Source of the DNA: Basidiobolus meristosporus CBS 931.73
Taxonomy: Eukaryota > Basidiobolomycota > Basidiobolomycetes > Basidiobolales > Basidiobolaceae
Direction of reading: 5' to 3'
NCBI GenBank assembly: GCA_002104905.1
Contig: MCFE01000335.1
Coordinates: 1 to 64,000, forward strand
Length of the DNA: 64,000 nt
The translations under genes and the position numbers were made by a program. The notes under the pieces were generated by a model. It made no database searches. It was given only the letters and a program-made list of their open reading frames with translations, and was not told the origin of the DNA. This document shows positions 33,423 through 44,782 of the stretch, one piece after another; positions within the stretch are counted from its first letter, which is position 1, and every line of letters begins with the position of its first letter.

Positions 33423-35020
33423 ATCTTTGCAGCAAAGAAGGAACTCAAGTAGCTCAATGTCACAGCCAAGAATTGAGCCATTTCCCAATGTAGCAGCAGA
33501 GGAGCACCATGCAGTCTTTGGGGCACAGCAACAGTGCCTAAAGATAAAGCCCACAGAAAAACCTATCACAGCATGGGAGGGAGACAATGTGGTGTTTATA
33601 CTAAAGCCCAAAAATCAAAAGATATTGAAGATCCATGAGGCCATTGAGTGCAAAATGAAGAGTGGGCTAATATATAAGAGGCTGTCAGAAGTCTAGCACA
33701 CCATCACCTTAAGGCCAGCATACCATGGGACCATCAGGAACTCAAGGCCAAGCAGAATGCACTTGACTTGTTCCATGAGCATTATCCTGAATTCAAATGG
33801 GCAAGTGGATTTTGGGCCAGCATTGGTATGCTAAGGAAGTATCTCAAGAATAGCAGAAACTATCAAAGGCAGAAGAACAAGGATGCCATGGCTAAAAACC
33901 AGCAGCTTCCTTAAGAGCCCATTGCAAGCAGGGCCAAAAGCTCCAGACAAGCGTCAAAGAGACGCTAGGCAGCTGGAAGAGTGCCAATTGGGGACAAGCA
34001 GGCAGACATGGATGCACCAGCACAACATTCATCAAGGAAAAGGCATAGTACCACTTAAGAAGCACCCAGCCAAAGTAACAGTAAAGGACCTGGCAATGAT
34101 AAGAACTAGCTGCTTTTATATGAGCCCATCACAACTACAGTTGAGAGCTCAAAACAAGCTGAAAAGAAATGTAAGGTTGCCAGAAGAGTGCCAGCAAGGG
34201 ACAAGCAGGCCAACACAGATGCATCACAGCGGAATTTATCCAGCAGAAAATGTAGTTCTTTGTAAGAAGCACTCAGACAAAGTAGCAGTGAAAGACCTGG
34301 CAGTGATAAAGGAAAAGGTAAAGGGGGAAATGTCTATCCAAGCCTGAGAAAGGGAGGCATGCAAAAAAACTGCAGTTCTTGTCAATTAACACTGCAAGCC
34401 AGGAACAGACTGAATTCCATCATAGCCAAGAAGAATTATCAACAAGACAACAGCTGTTTTCACAAGAGTTGGAAGCGCAGCCAGTTGAGCTACACTCCAG
34501 CAAGGTAGATGAGTTTGCTGAAAAAGGCAATTTGTCTACCACAGCATCCTCAGCCTCCATTGCTGACAGGGTGGAGATCCCACTGACAGATAAGACCACA
34601 ATGTCAAGAGCTCAAAAGACTATCACAATGCCTTCAGTGTAGTTGTGGAACATCAATAGGTACACCAAGAGGTTGCAGCACTTCTTCAAGAGCAGTGCTC
34701 AAGAATGCACTGGAATATTGCAAGGAATTATTGCAAAGACTAGTAGATGAGGAGCTAGACCTGGCAGTGCTGGCTGAAGACCAGGATGTGTGGGAATCAG
34801 TGAATGAACAGTGGCATAAAGCCATTGGGTTCCTGCCAAAGTCATGGAACCAGAGCGTTACAGCAGAAATACTTATTGAGTGGTGGATTTTAATGGAGCT
34901 ACTTATTGAGTATGGTGTTGTGCTTAATGTTAGTGTAGGGTATAGGGACTTGTATAGGTCAATAAAATTGGCAATTGAGGTACAACTGGAGGTTCAATGG
35001 AAATAAACCAATTTGTATGC
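33423..35020 (+). pseudogene. ORF2 of T3, C-terminal half with internal duplication
   Basis: It continues ORF2 after the Harbinger insertion (MSQPRIEPFPNVAAEEHH, ITAWEGDNVVFILKPKNQK). Two diverged direct repeats of about 185 bp lie at about 33935-34110 and 34150-34330; each contains AGAGTGCCA and GGGACAAGCAGGC. The last open part is helical and acidic (LQRLVDEELDLAVLAEDQDV). Frames switch several times. Function unknown. Confidence 0.45.
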
Positions 35021-36170
35021 ATGAAAAGTAAGAGAAACAGATGAGTCAGGATGCAAGCAGTGTGAAAAAAAGGTAATAGGCAATCAATTCACACAAATGT
35101 AGAAGGCAATAGAGTGTCTGGGATCAGAAAGTGAGCAAATTGGCAGGGACTCAATCAAAAGTCACTTATACATTGTTGTGATGAAAAATTTTGACTAAGT
35201 TTTTTGTGAAATCTGGGGTGCCATTAGTTTCAACAGTCTCTGGACAGTGTCTTGCCACAATCAGTACCTCTTAGTCACAGGACTTGCAATTTGTGATGGC
35301 CTTTTGATGGGATCATCTGAATAATTTTTCATAGGGCAATGTAGCAAAGGCAGTACATTATGAAGAATAATTGGTACTGCTTCAATCTGGATTGGCTATC
35401 AAGATACAGTCAGGAAACCCCAATGAAACCAGCAGCTTGGAATTAATAGACTTGTTCCATTGCACTGTGCCAGGGTGCACGGCTCAATCTGTGGTTGTAA
35501 AGAATGATCAGGCGTTATATTATAGCTACCAGAAGGCAGAACTGTTCTTGGACAATTTTGCACTATGTGGGACAATCTGACACAATGAGGTTGGCACAGA
35601 TGATTGCGCCAACTCATAATGTTTGCATCACGTACACAATTGGATACTGCTATCATGGCAGGTAAAATCCGGTATTTGGATATGTTTCTTCAATGTAAAT
35701 GGAAATAAATGTGTATTACACTATAAACTACAGTGATACTTACCATTTTGGTTACCATCACTCCAATTGGACAGCATCTCAGTGGTTAATTGGTCCAAAA
35801 GTATCCTGAAGCTGGCAGCCCCCAATTGGCTCATTGACTACTAAACAAGCTTCCTGGTTTGCCATCAATTATCCCATTTTGCCCATTGAGCAAGTAAATC
35901 CCTGATCCTAGTGATTGGACAAGGTGTCATAGCTAGCACGCAAGCAATTGGGTAGGTGCAAAACAGATCCAATTGCTGCACTGGTATTACAGATGATGTA
36001 TATATATGCAGGGTGTTTATTTATAGGGATTCTGTCTCAAATGTGAGATGACCTTGATATTACTTATATTAGAAATTGGATGATCACTGATTTGCAATGG
36101 CTTGATTTAGATTGCAAAAAAAATGGGTTGTTGAGATCATTACAAACAATAGCAATTCAAAGCAATTGCA

Positions 36171-38335
36171 TCATCTTCTCTTGGGTTTTTTTCTCACAAG
36201 GATTACTACTGAAGCATTTGGCAGTGACTCACTTTGCACACCTATACTACTTCCTGGCTGACTATCATCTTGGCTACTTGTGTATTTGTAGTCAGTATTT
36301 TGCCTCCTAATTGATGAGGGCAATGCTGCAGCTTGCTGTGCTGAATTGCTCCAACTGAACCAACTGAACCGGCCTGGAGTGCCATGCACTGATGCATTCT
36401 TTTACTTGCCAAGGGCTCTGGTAATTGAGGCACTTCATGTTGGTTATCATTAGTCAGTTCACCAGAAGTAACACGCTGATGGTCAGGCAAAAAGGCATGT
36501 GCAGGCGCAACTTGACATGTTGAGATGGCCCTTGGCTGAGTTCAATGTGATGCTGCATGTTGACACAACTTGGTCTGCTCCAGTGGACTTGTGTCTAAAT
36601 GAGCAGTTTTGCAAGTTCTGGTAGTTTTGCTCTGAAGCGCATGCATTGACCTGACGTGCATTGACTCAATGCATGTTGACTCAATGCAGGGCGTTCTGGT
36701 AAAGGGTGTTGTTGTAGTCTGGACTGACGTGTGCTGGCACACTGTGGTTGTAAGAGATGGTAAGGAATCCAGCAAGGCGTGCTGGTGCAATTTGGACAAT
36801 ATTGCTTGCAGTCTGTATTCTTCCTCCTGAAGCTCACCATCTGATTCCTCAAGGTATTCACTTACCCTCTGTCTCATACTTTGGAGCTGTTGCCTGGATG
36901 AGTCCTGCATATATTGCTCTTGGAAGCCACTTAGCTCTACTAATATATCACGTAGTACATTAGTCATTTGAGGCAAAAACTCATTCAAAATCTCTTTGGT
37001 TCCCAAAGTTGAGGCACAAATGGATGCATCTAGCCTGTACTGTGCAAATTGCATGCAAAATTGTTCCCGCGCGGCTTCCTTGTCAAATCCCTCACTCTCA
37101 GCTCATTCTTGATTTCAGTACTTGTCTTGTTTTATATCTTCTTACATACATTGGCTGCATCTTGAGGTAGAACTCATGCACAGCTTTCTACTCAAATTCT
37201 TCCATCCTTGTTGACTCTCTGAGATATCTATATCTGCTTGATTAATCAGTAGTGCCCAAATATCTGTATGAAGGCTCATCATGGACACTTGGGCCATACT
37301 AAAATCATTTGGTGAGAACTTGAATGGATCCAACATCAACTTTTCTGGTCCAGACCACACTGTGGATGGTGTAGAGTTACTCCTAGGAGAAGCTACACAA
37401 CTCAAGGTGTGTGAAGTGTCTGATAGGTGCAATAACCTATGTGCCTAAACTGCTGGTGTCTTTGTCAATATGTCACTATAGTAAAAGCTCCTGCTTCTCT
37501 AGCTTCCTAGGTGCTCCAAGTGTCTCAAAAGGTCTCTGTGTGTCTTGTGCACTACCCTGAAAAGCTCCTTGAAGGCAGGTCTGAGATATACTGTTGAAGG
37601 CAGGTGCAGTGATCAACTGCTAATCAATAAGGTAGAAGTGTTACTGATGGAAGGGATGATTCATTGATGAGGAATTGCTTTCCCTTAAATACTTTTCCTG
37701 ATTGCCAAGTGATTACTAATGACAAGGTTCTAGATGATTCTAGGTATCAGTGGAATTGTTGATGACAGCACTATGAGCTAAAAATATGCCAAGAATGTCC
37801 TGGAAGGTTCTAAAAGGCACAGCACATTCAACCAATCAGGAATCAGTAGTCTGAAACCTGTACAACAGTGAAATACCATATATGGTATTGCTATGGTAGG
37901 GATGGTAGCGCAAACCTAGGCCATGTGTCACAGGTACTGACACAGGCACCTGCCTTATGTAGATGACATATACTGATTGCAAAGCTGTATAACATCTGGG
38001 ATAACTATTGCTAATAACTAATCAGGGTATCACCATGTGGGGATAATACTGATAATATGGGCAAAAGAAGAATGCGATAATACTGATAAGATAAAATATG
38101 GATAAGTATATCATAAGGACTATATGAATAAACTTGTCTGTGGGAGGTATGTTTACTCTACCACAGCGCTTGTGAGCTGGGGGAAGGGTTTTGTCTGGGT
38201 TGTACTAAAGATGAGTTGAGACTTGGTATGGGGACCATAGCAACAGATTTGGATACTTGTACAGCAGTATATTGGCATCAACCTGGTCTTATATGAAGTA
38301 CATATGAAAACTAATGTGATTGTTGATTTTTCCAT
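36171..38335 (-). pseudogene. Harbinger accessory gene, copy 2, split by LTR B
   Basis: Same product as 31412-32674, read on the minus strand (ASICASTLGTKEILNEFL; YLEESDGELQEE). The 5' part lies beyond the LTR B insertion at 37361-38165. Position 36920-36922 has CAA where copy 1 has TGA and copy 3 has TAA. Confidence 0.6.
37361..38165. mobile_element. LTR B solo-LTR-like insertion
   Basis: It is 805 bp, begins TGTGGATGG and ends CTCTACCACA, so the ends are short inverted repeats TGTGG/CCACA. It interrupts the accessory gene of Harbinger copy 2. The right flank is GCGC and the left flank ACAC, whereas the empty site in copy 1 reads GCGC once. This fits a 4-bp target duplication whose left copy has lost both CpG guanines. 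Related sequences are at 19397-20388 and 62069-62425. Confidence 0.75.
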
Positions 38336-38598
38336 ATATTATGCGTAATGCATCTTGGATTGCATTGACACAGATCAGATCACATCAATTGCAGATTTCC
38401 TATTTGATTATAGCCCTATTAGTAAAGCATCAATAAAAGTACCAAGGCATTGTTTGCTGATGATTTTTGCAACATAATGATTGGATACATGGCAATTGAT
38501 GGAGATTTAATCATTATGCATTAAAAAGCAGATAAATAACGCAGATTGTGCCAAATCAATTCAAACCACCTCCATACAATCATCCATCCAATTTTAAT

Positions 38599-39483
38599 AT
38601 GACTTACTCATCTGAATGGTCTTTTCTCATCAATCCCATCACTACCACTGGATTTCCTTTTGAGATACTAGGGGAGATCTATTCCAAGTACTGTGGACCA
38701 TCTACACAAATCTACTCAAGGAGATCCCTTGTTAAGCTTCTCTGCTATTACAAGAACTATTGCCCTACAAGGTTTTATCCCACCATTCATGGCAACAAAA
38801 GTCCTAGAAGCTTTCATTCCTAGCTGACAGCAATGGAGAACCACATTGCAGAGTGTATGAATGACATAGAGCAAGCTTGGAATACTAGGTTCAGAAGCTC
38901 CAATAGACTTCCATATCCCAGAGTGTCCAACAACAGGTTCCATATCAGGAGTATTTTGGATACCTTCCCAGTGAGGATTAACAGACCTTTAAGAGGGCAG
39001 AGGCAATTTTATTCTGGCAAGTACAAGGCACACTGTGTGAAGTTTCAAGCACTGTCTGACATTGAGGGTAACATCATCTGGTTTAGTAGGCCATTTGCTG
39101 GAAGTAGTCATGACAAAGCACTCTGAGTAGGGAATCATCCGGAACTCAGTAGAGTGAAGAAATGTATGGCAGACTTAGCCTATAAAGGAGAGGATTGTCA
39201 CCAATTCTGATGTATTACAGCTTATAGGTAGCCAAGGAATGGTGTGCTTAGCAGGAAGCAGAAGCTCTACAATGAGATATTTAATCATTTCAGAGTGAGG
39301 GTAGAGCATAAATTTGGATATCTGAAGAGATTCAGCATATTGGCAGGTAAATACAGAGGAAAGTCATATATAGGAGAAAACAGCAGAATAGGTAAAATAG
39401 GTAAGATACTTATTAATGCACAATATGCTCATACAAGAAGACATCCACTGAGAGAAATGTGTCTGGGGCATTATGAAGAGTAA
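38599..39483 (+). pseudogene. Harbinger-type DDE transposase, copy 2, several stops
   Basis: Same length as copy 1 (885 nt from ATG to stop). In-frame stops include TAG at 38821-38823 and TGA at 39124-39126, plus others between 39200 and 39240. The catalytic region is otherwise legible (GSSHDKAL; FRVRVEHKFGYLKRF). Inactive. Confidence 0.75.
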
Positions 39484-39818
39484 ATAAAGCAAGGAAAGCA
39501 CTATTCTGAGCAACATAAGTAAGATGGAGTAAAATTACCAGTAACTGTATCATACCACCGGCATCATGGTAGAAATTATAGTGCCAGATAGTGCTGTAGG
39601 ATGCCAGATCAATCCGGCACTATAAGCAGGCTGGCACTATGTGGCACTATCCAACAGAACAAGTCTAATAGATAGCACTGATATACTGATTGGCTAAGCA
39701 TATAAATAACTGATTTTATTAGAGATGATCTAACTTAAACATTTTGGTGGTAGATTGTAAAAGTGGCATCATATAAAACTGATGTATAACACTATTTCCC
39801 CCTTGGGTTTGATTCACT

Positions 39819-40003
39819 TTGATATATAAACCACTAAAAAATGTACCAAAGGTGTCTGGTTCCCAACAAAACCCCTCTGCTGGCAGCAGCAGAAGTGCAG
39901 TGGAACAACAGCTTGCTTTGACATTCAGTGCATTAGGAAGAACTGCATCCAAAAATGGCCATGTTAGCAGCATGCCCACTGAAGGTTATAATGAGGAGTA
40001 TTA
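39819..40003 (+). pseudogene. ORF2 N-terminus of T4
   Basis: It resembles the other ORF2 starts (VSGSQQNPSAGSSRSAVEQQ) and is cut by the LTR C insertion at 40004. Confidence 0.5.
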
Positions 40004-40923
40004 TGTTGTATTATAATTAGTTTGTGGCTTCTGATGTGATAAAGGGGATAACCAATATTATACAACAAATTTCATTATGCCAGTACTGAAATAGGTGATT
40101 GGGAGCTTAATATACAAACAGAAAATGCAACTTTCACTAATATCTTAACCTTGGGCTCAAAAAATAGTGTAGGCAGTAATTCTCACTTATATAGCAGAGT
40201 ACCAACCTTCTGTTGACTACTTGGCCAATTAACTTTTGGAGCAGCTTTTCTAGCTTTAGATGTCTCTTTCCTTTTGAGGCAGATATCCCCTTATTAGGAT
40301 ATTTAGAACTGTCCCTTAACCTGCAAGTGCGTGGTAAAGAGGTCTCTAAAGGATACCTATAGACCTGAATGGGCATCTAGCAGGATGCCTTTAGAGTAAA
40401 GGGGCTCTTGGAGGGACACGTTTCTGACAGAAATGTGGGAGTGTTCCTTGTGAAAATTTGATGGAATTCTTGTGAGCTTTGCAGTCACTTTACTGATGTA
40501 GTACCAATCCAAATGCTCAACAGTGCAAGTGATAAAATGTGGTCTTGAATACATAGGTACAGCACCAGTGAAATAAATGATGTGATTTGGCTGACTGGTT
40601 CAAAAGCTACATGTAGTCAAAGTCACCATGGTAATTGTAGTGATTGAGGCCTAGTATATGTGGTTATTGAGCTCTTGTGATCAAAACTACTTAAGCACTT
40701 GTCCAAATGAGCTGCATTTTGAAAAATGTGCAGGCTACTGCGTGTACTGCATGACATAATATTCTTGGATGGATTGGTTCTCAAAGTCTTGGACTTTTGT
40801 CCCTCAATGTTGAGTATTTGTAATACTTCATTTCTATGTGATGGTAGCAAAAGGCAAGACAAAGCAATGTGTGCAATATTGGTTTTGTGATATTATAGTA
40901 ATGGCATAGTTTCTATTAGCACA
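40004..40923 (-). mobile_element. LTR C solo-LTR-like insertion, reverse orientation
   Basis: Begins TGTTGTATTATAATTAG and ends TATTAGCACA, the reverse complement of the LTR C copy at 47799-49231 in shortened form. It contains part of the CCCCTTTA-type repeat region (near 40340-40420). Inserted in ORF2 of T4. Confidence 0.65.
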
Positions 40924-41321
40924 GGACATCTCAGGCTCACAGCAAAGTAGGCAACTAAGTATCTCTGCAGAGCTGTCAGATTAGCAAAATGTTCAGAGAG
41001 ATGTGCATGTGGAAAAAGCAGTACCTAAGACAGAGGACCAGCAAATGACCATCATAACTAATGCAAGAGTCTTAGAGCTGTTAGAAGTGATTGGCAGAAC
41101 TAGCAGATAGTGGCTTTCACTAATTTTTTATTGATTGTAAAAGTAGACTTGATACTATATTTGTCTCTTGCTGATAGTTTAGTGAATATGTCTGCAAATA
41201 TTTCATCTGTAGGGCAGCAAACCAAGTTAATCAAGTTATTCTTCATAGGTTTATGTATGAAATCATATCCAATATCTGTGTGCTTAGCTCTTACTTGAGA
41301 AGTTAAATCTCTATCTAATTG

Positions 41322-41690
41322 TGTTATGATCTACCACTTGAATATTTAAGTTAGATCAGTTTTTTGTCATATCAATTAGTTATATGTTCAGCTTATCAGT
41401 ATATCAGTGTTATCTATCAAATCAGTGGCATTAGTCAGTATATAAATCAGCAGATCCTTATCAGACAGTAATAAATATATTAAGCAGGATCTTATTGGGT
41501 GATGATGATGCAATCAAATGAGTCATCAGTCACAACCTACATTAGGAGAAACAATTAGTCAGCAATTGATCTGGCAAAATGTATATAAGGAGCTGCTGGA
41601 GCCTCAATAAAAATTAGTTCAAGTTTTAGTGAGAACAATAGTAGCTATACTCCCTATTCCTCTACAAATCTTATTCCAAGATTTGTAGCA
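41322..41690 (+). repeat. 5' LTR of gypsy 1
   Basis: 369 bp, starting TGTTATGATCTACC and ending GATTTGTAGCA. Matches the LTRs at 47615-49421, 59864-60231 and 63260-63627. TG...CA ends with TGTTA/TAACA inverted repeats in the consensus. A TATATAAGGAGCTGCTGG promoter-like segment lies near 41582. Confidence 0.85.
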
Positions 41691-41764
41691 TTTGTTGCAG
41701 CATTAACCAAAAACCTACCTCCTGAAGAAAGAAAAAGCCTCCCTCATTTGTCCAAAAATCAAGA

Positions 41765-42732
41765 ATGGAGGAATGCTATGCAGCAAATCCAGGCCCAGCA
41801 GCAATGTTACTACAGATCCTTAGCCAGCAGCAACAAGGAATGACTGCTATTGCCCAAAGCCAGCAAAACCCTGTCAAGAGCAACTTTAGTGTGAAGGTAC
41901 ACTGGTTCCATGGTAGAGTCAATGAAAATCTGGGAACTTGGCTCTTCCTGACAGAAGAAGCTTTCAACGCTAAGGGAATTGCTCCAGAAAGCAAGTTACA
42001 TATGCAGCCTCTTACCTGCCAGATGCAGCTTTACAGTGATAGCATAACAAGATCAGGTCAGCCACCATGATGGGATGCTCTACAATCTCTACCTGGGATG
42101 AGTTTGTGTTGGAAATTTAGGATGATTTTGAACCTCCACACCAGCAGACACCACTAAGAAGAAAGCTGAAGAAACTCAGACTGAAAGGAATGGTTCAAGA
42201 GAGCATCTATGAATATAGATGTCTACTAGGACAAGTTGAAAGAATGAACCCCCTGGATCAAGTGGAATACTTTATTGATGGGCTAAATGAAAGTACTTGC
42301 AAGGAAGTGAATTATCAAAGTCACCAGGCTATTGAAGAAGCCATCAAGATTGCCATTAACTATAACTCAGCTATGTTTGGGGTTGGTAAGCCCACAATCA
42401 CTAATCAGAGAGGCTACAATCACTATGAAAGAAGACAATCAGAAGCAGTGCCAGTAGAAATAGATACGCTGCAGAAGAATTCTACCACAGAAGAATGTAA
42501 GAAGAAGGGACTTTGCTTCAATTGCCACAAGCAGGGATATATTGCAAAGTTCTGCCCTCAGAAAAGAAATGAGCACCAGCCATCAAGAACCTTCAGCCAT
42601 ATTGAAGCCCTTGAGCATAGCAATATGGAGGATGAACTCAAACAAGACTCAGAATTCACCTCCCATATGACAGAAGAATACCTATCCCAGATGACCTCAA
42701 ACTCAGGAAGCTATTTTACTCAAAGAGAATAA
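41765..42732 (+). pseudogene. gypsy 1 gag
   Basis: Gag-like frame from MEECYAANPG, with a frameshift between 42070 and 42190. A capsid-like segment (VHWFHGRVNENLGTWL) is followed by a retroviral zinc knuckle at 42514-42555 (CFNCHKQGYIAKFC). In the CCHC pattern the histidine position is Tyr, so zinc binding is probably lost. Gag would form the particle and package RNA. Confidence 0.7.
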
Positions 42733-42739
42733 TTAACAG

Positions 42740-44782
42740 AGTACCTGCCAAGATTGTGAATGGCTCAGGAGCATTGCATGAGTAAATATCAGGGCAATTT
42801 GCTTTTAGGGCTGGAATCAACTTGGAACCTACCAAATCAGCTTCAGTTTCAACAGCTGATGGGAACTCTCACATAATCAACCATATTACTCAGCCAGTAA
42901 GGATGAAGATCAATGACTATGAAGAAGACCTACAGGTCTATATATTTAGGAACTGCAGGTTTGACCTTGTATTTGGAAAAACCTGTCTATTTTGTTGTGA
43001 TCTATCAATCAACTAGAGCACCCAGATGTTCCTTATGCTGGTATTACAAGTGGATTCCTCTACTTGCGTACCCCAGAAAGTCATGACTCATTTGAAGGAA
43101 TATTTAAAAGTATTTCCAGATGAACTTGGTAGCCTACCACCAGTCAGAGATGTGGATCTTGCCATTGACACAGGAGATAGCCCTCCAGTGAGTAAGACAC
43201 CTTACTGAATGAGTCAATTGGAATTGGAAGAGATGAAGAGACAAATAGATCAGTTATTGGAGCATGGATATATCAGACCCAGCAAGTCCCCTTGGGGAGC
43301 ACCAGTACTATTTGTGAAGAGGAAGGATGGCAAACTTAGGATGTGCATTGACTACAGAGCCCTCAACTTGGTTACCATAAAGAATAAGTACCCCATACCT
43401 TGAATTGAAGATCTTTTGGACCAACTCAATGGAGCCGCTATATTCAGCAAGATTGACCTTGTGTCAGGATACAACAAGATCAGTGTGAAGCCAGAAGACA
43501 TCCCTAAGACAGCATTCAGGACCAGATATGGACATTACAAGTACTTAGTCATGAGTTTTGATCTCACTAATGCCCCTTCAACATTCATAACCCTGATGCA
43601 GACTATCTTTCAGGTGTATTTAGACAGGTTTATGATAATCTACCTAGATGACATATAAATATACAGCAAGACAGTAGAGGATCACCTGGTGCACATTAAA
43701 AGGTCTTGATGAAGTAAAGAGAAAACAAGCTATATGGCAAGCTACCCAAGTGTGAATTCTTCAAGGAACATGCTGAATATCTGGGACATAGAGTGACTTG
43801 CACAGGAGTGACCTTGGACCCTAAAAAGGTTGAAGCTGTCAAGAATCTGAAGTAGCCCCATAGCATATTGGAACTCAGATCATTCCTTTGACTGGTTTCC
43901 TATTATTGGAGATTTGTCAAGTCCTTTGCAAATATGGCAGCTCCTTCAACTGATATCCTCAAAAAAGGCAATACCTACAAGTGGGACATAGCTTGTGAGA
44001 CTGCCTTTGGGATGCTCAAGAATGAGCTTGCTAAGTTGCCAAGCTTAAGAATACCTGACTTCAGAAAAGAGTTTACTCTGTGTGCAGATGCTTCAGATTA
44101 TGCAATTGGTGGAGTGTTGAGTCAAGAACATGAGGGAAAGGACTACACAGTTGCCTTTGAAAGCTAGGAACCAGACTTAGCGGAACAAAGCTATCCAGTG
44201 CATGGGAAGGAGATGCTTGCTATAATACACTGCTTGATGACATGGAGATGCTATATTGCAGGAGTCAAATGCACTGTGAAGACTGATCATGCCTCCCTCA
44301 AGTATATATTTACTCAGAAGGTACTCTCTAGAAGAATGACAAGATGGAGTGAATACATTCAGCAATTTGACCTGGAGATTGTCTACTGCCCTAGGATAAA
44401 ACAACAAGGTTGCTGATGCCTTATCAAGATTAGATCAAGTTGCACAACTCCACTTGGTGCATGAATCAGATTGGCCTAGCCTATTACCAAAGTACTTGGA
44501 GGACCAAGCCACTCCTGAATGAGGTGGATGAAGAGATAAAGAAGATAATCCGTGATGAAGCCAGCAAATTTGTAATACAGGATGAAACACACTATCAATT
44601 GTTGATGGAAGCCCAATTGCCTATTGCCCTTACATTTCTTGCCTGGATTTAATACATAAGCTACACAATGGATATGGACATCTTGGAATTGAAGGAACAT
44701 ATAGCCTTGTGAGAGCCAGAGCATGGTGGCCCTGAATGAAACAAGACATTAGAAGCTAGTAAAGACATGCTCAAATTGCCAA
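42740..44782 (+). pseudogene. gypsy 1 pol: protease, reverse transcriptase, RNase H
   Basis: Protease-like part near 42820-43016. RT begins [20 protein letters not shown], then [24 protein letters not shown] and the catalytic IIYLDDI at about 43640-43658. RNase H follows (FTLCADASDYAIGGVL) with TDHASLKYIFTQ. TGA stops at 43206-43208 (TPY-stop-MSQ) and 43401-43403 (YPIP[12 protein letters not shown]) lie exactly where the family usually has Arg, as expected for CGA to TGA. The integrase is truncated at 44782. Confidence 0.75.

Larger units (their letters stand above)
26128..35336. mobile_element. DNA transposon T, copy 3 (T3), with Harbinger inserted
   Basis: The left end CCCTATGAAAAATAATTTGG (26128) and right end AATAATTTTTCATAGGG (to 35336) are inverted repeats. 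It is flanked by AAT on the left (26125-26127) and, after one extra C, AAT on the right (35338-35340), consistent with a 3-bp target duplication. Removing the Harbinger insertion (29995-33419) leaves about 5.8 kb. The element carries a minus-strand Tnp2-like gene and a plus-strand ORF2 separated by a shared promoter region. This is the most complete T copy in the window. Confidence 0.75.
35448..39666. mobile_element. PIF/Harbinger-like element, copy 2 (inverted relative to copy 1)
   Basis: It begins AGACTTGTTCC at 35448, ends GAACAAGTCT at 39666, and is flanked by AAT on both sides (35445-35447 and 39667-39669). Subtracting an 805-bp LTR B insertion plus its duplication leaves about 3410 bp, the same as copy 1. 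Most CpG sites present in the accessory gene of copy 1 are TpG or CpA here. Confidence 0.85.
35358..41108. mobile_element. DNA transposon T, copy 4 (T4), heavily interrupted
   Basis: The left end ATTATGAAGAATAATTGG (about 35358) resembles the T2/T3 ends. Only 90 bp later Harbinger copy 2 begins. After it come the T promoter region (39720-39818), an ORF2 start (39819-40016), an LTR C insertion in reverse (40004-40923), and more ORF2 sequence (GCTCACAGCAAAGTAGGCAA) up to about 41108, where a copia element starts. The transposase gene has been lost. Confidence 0.6.
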
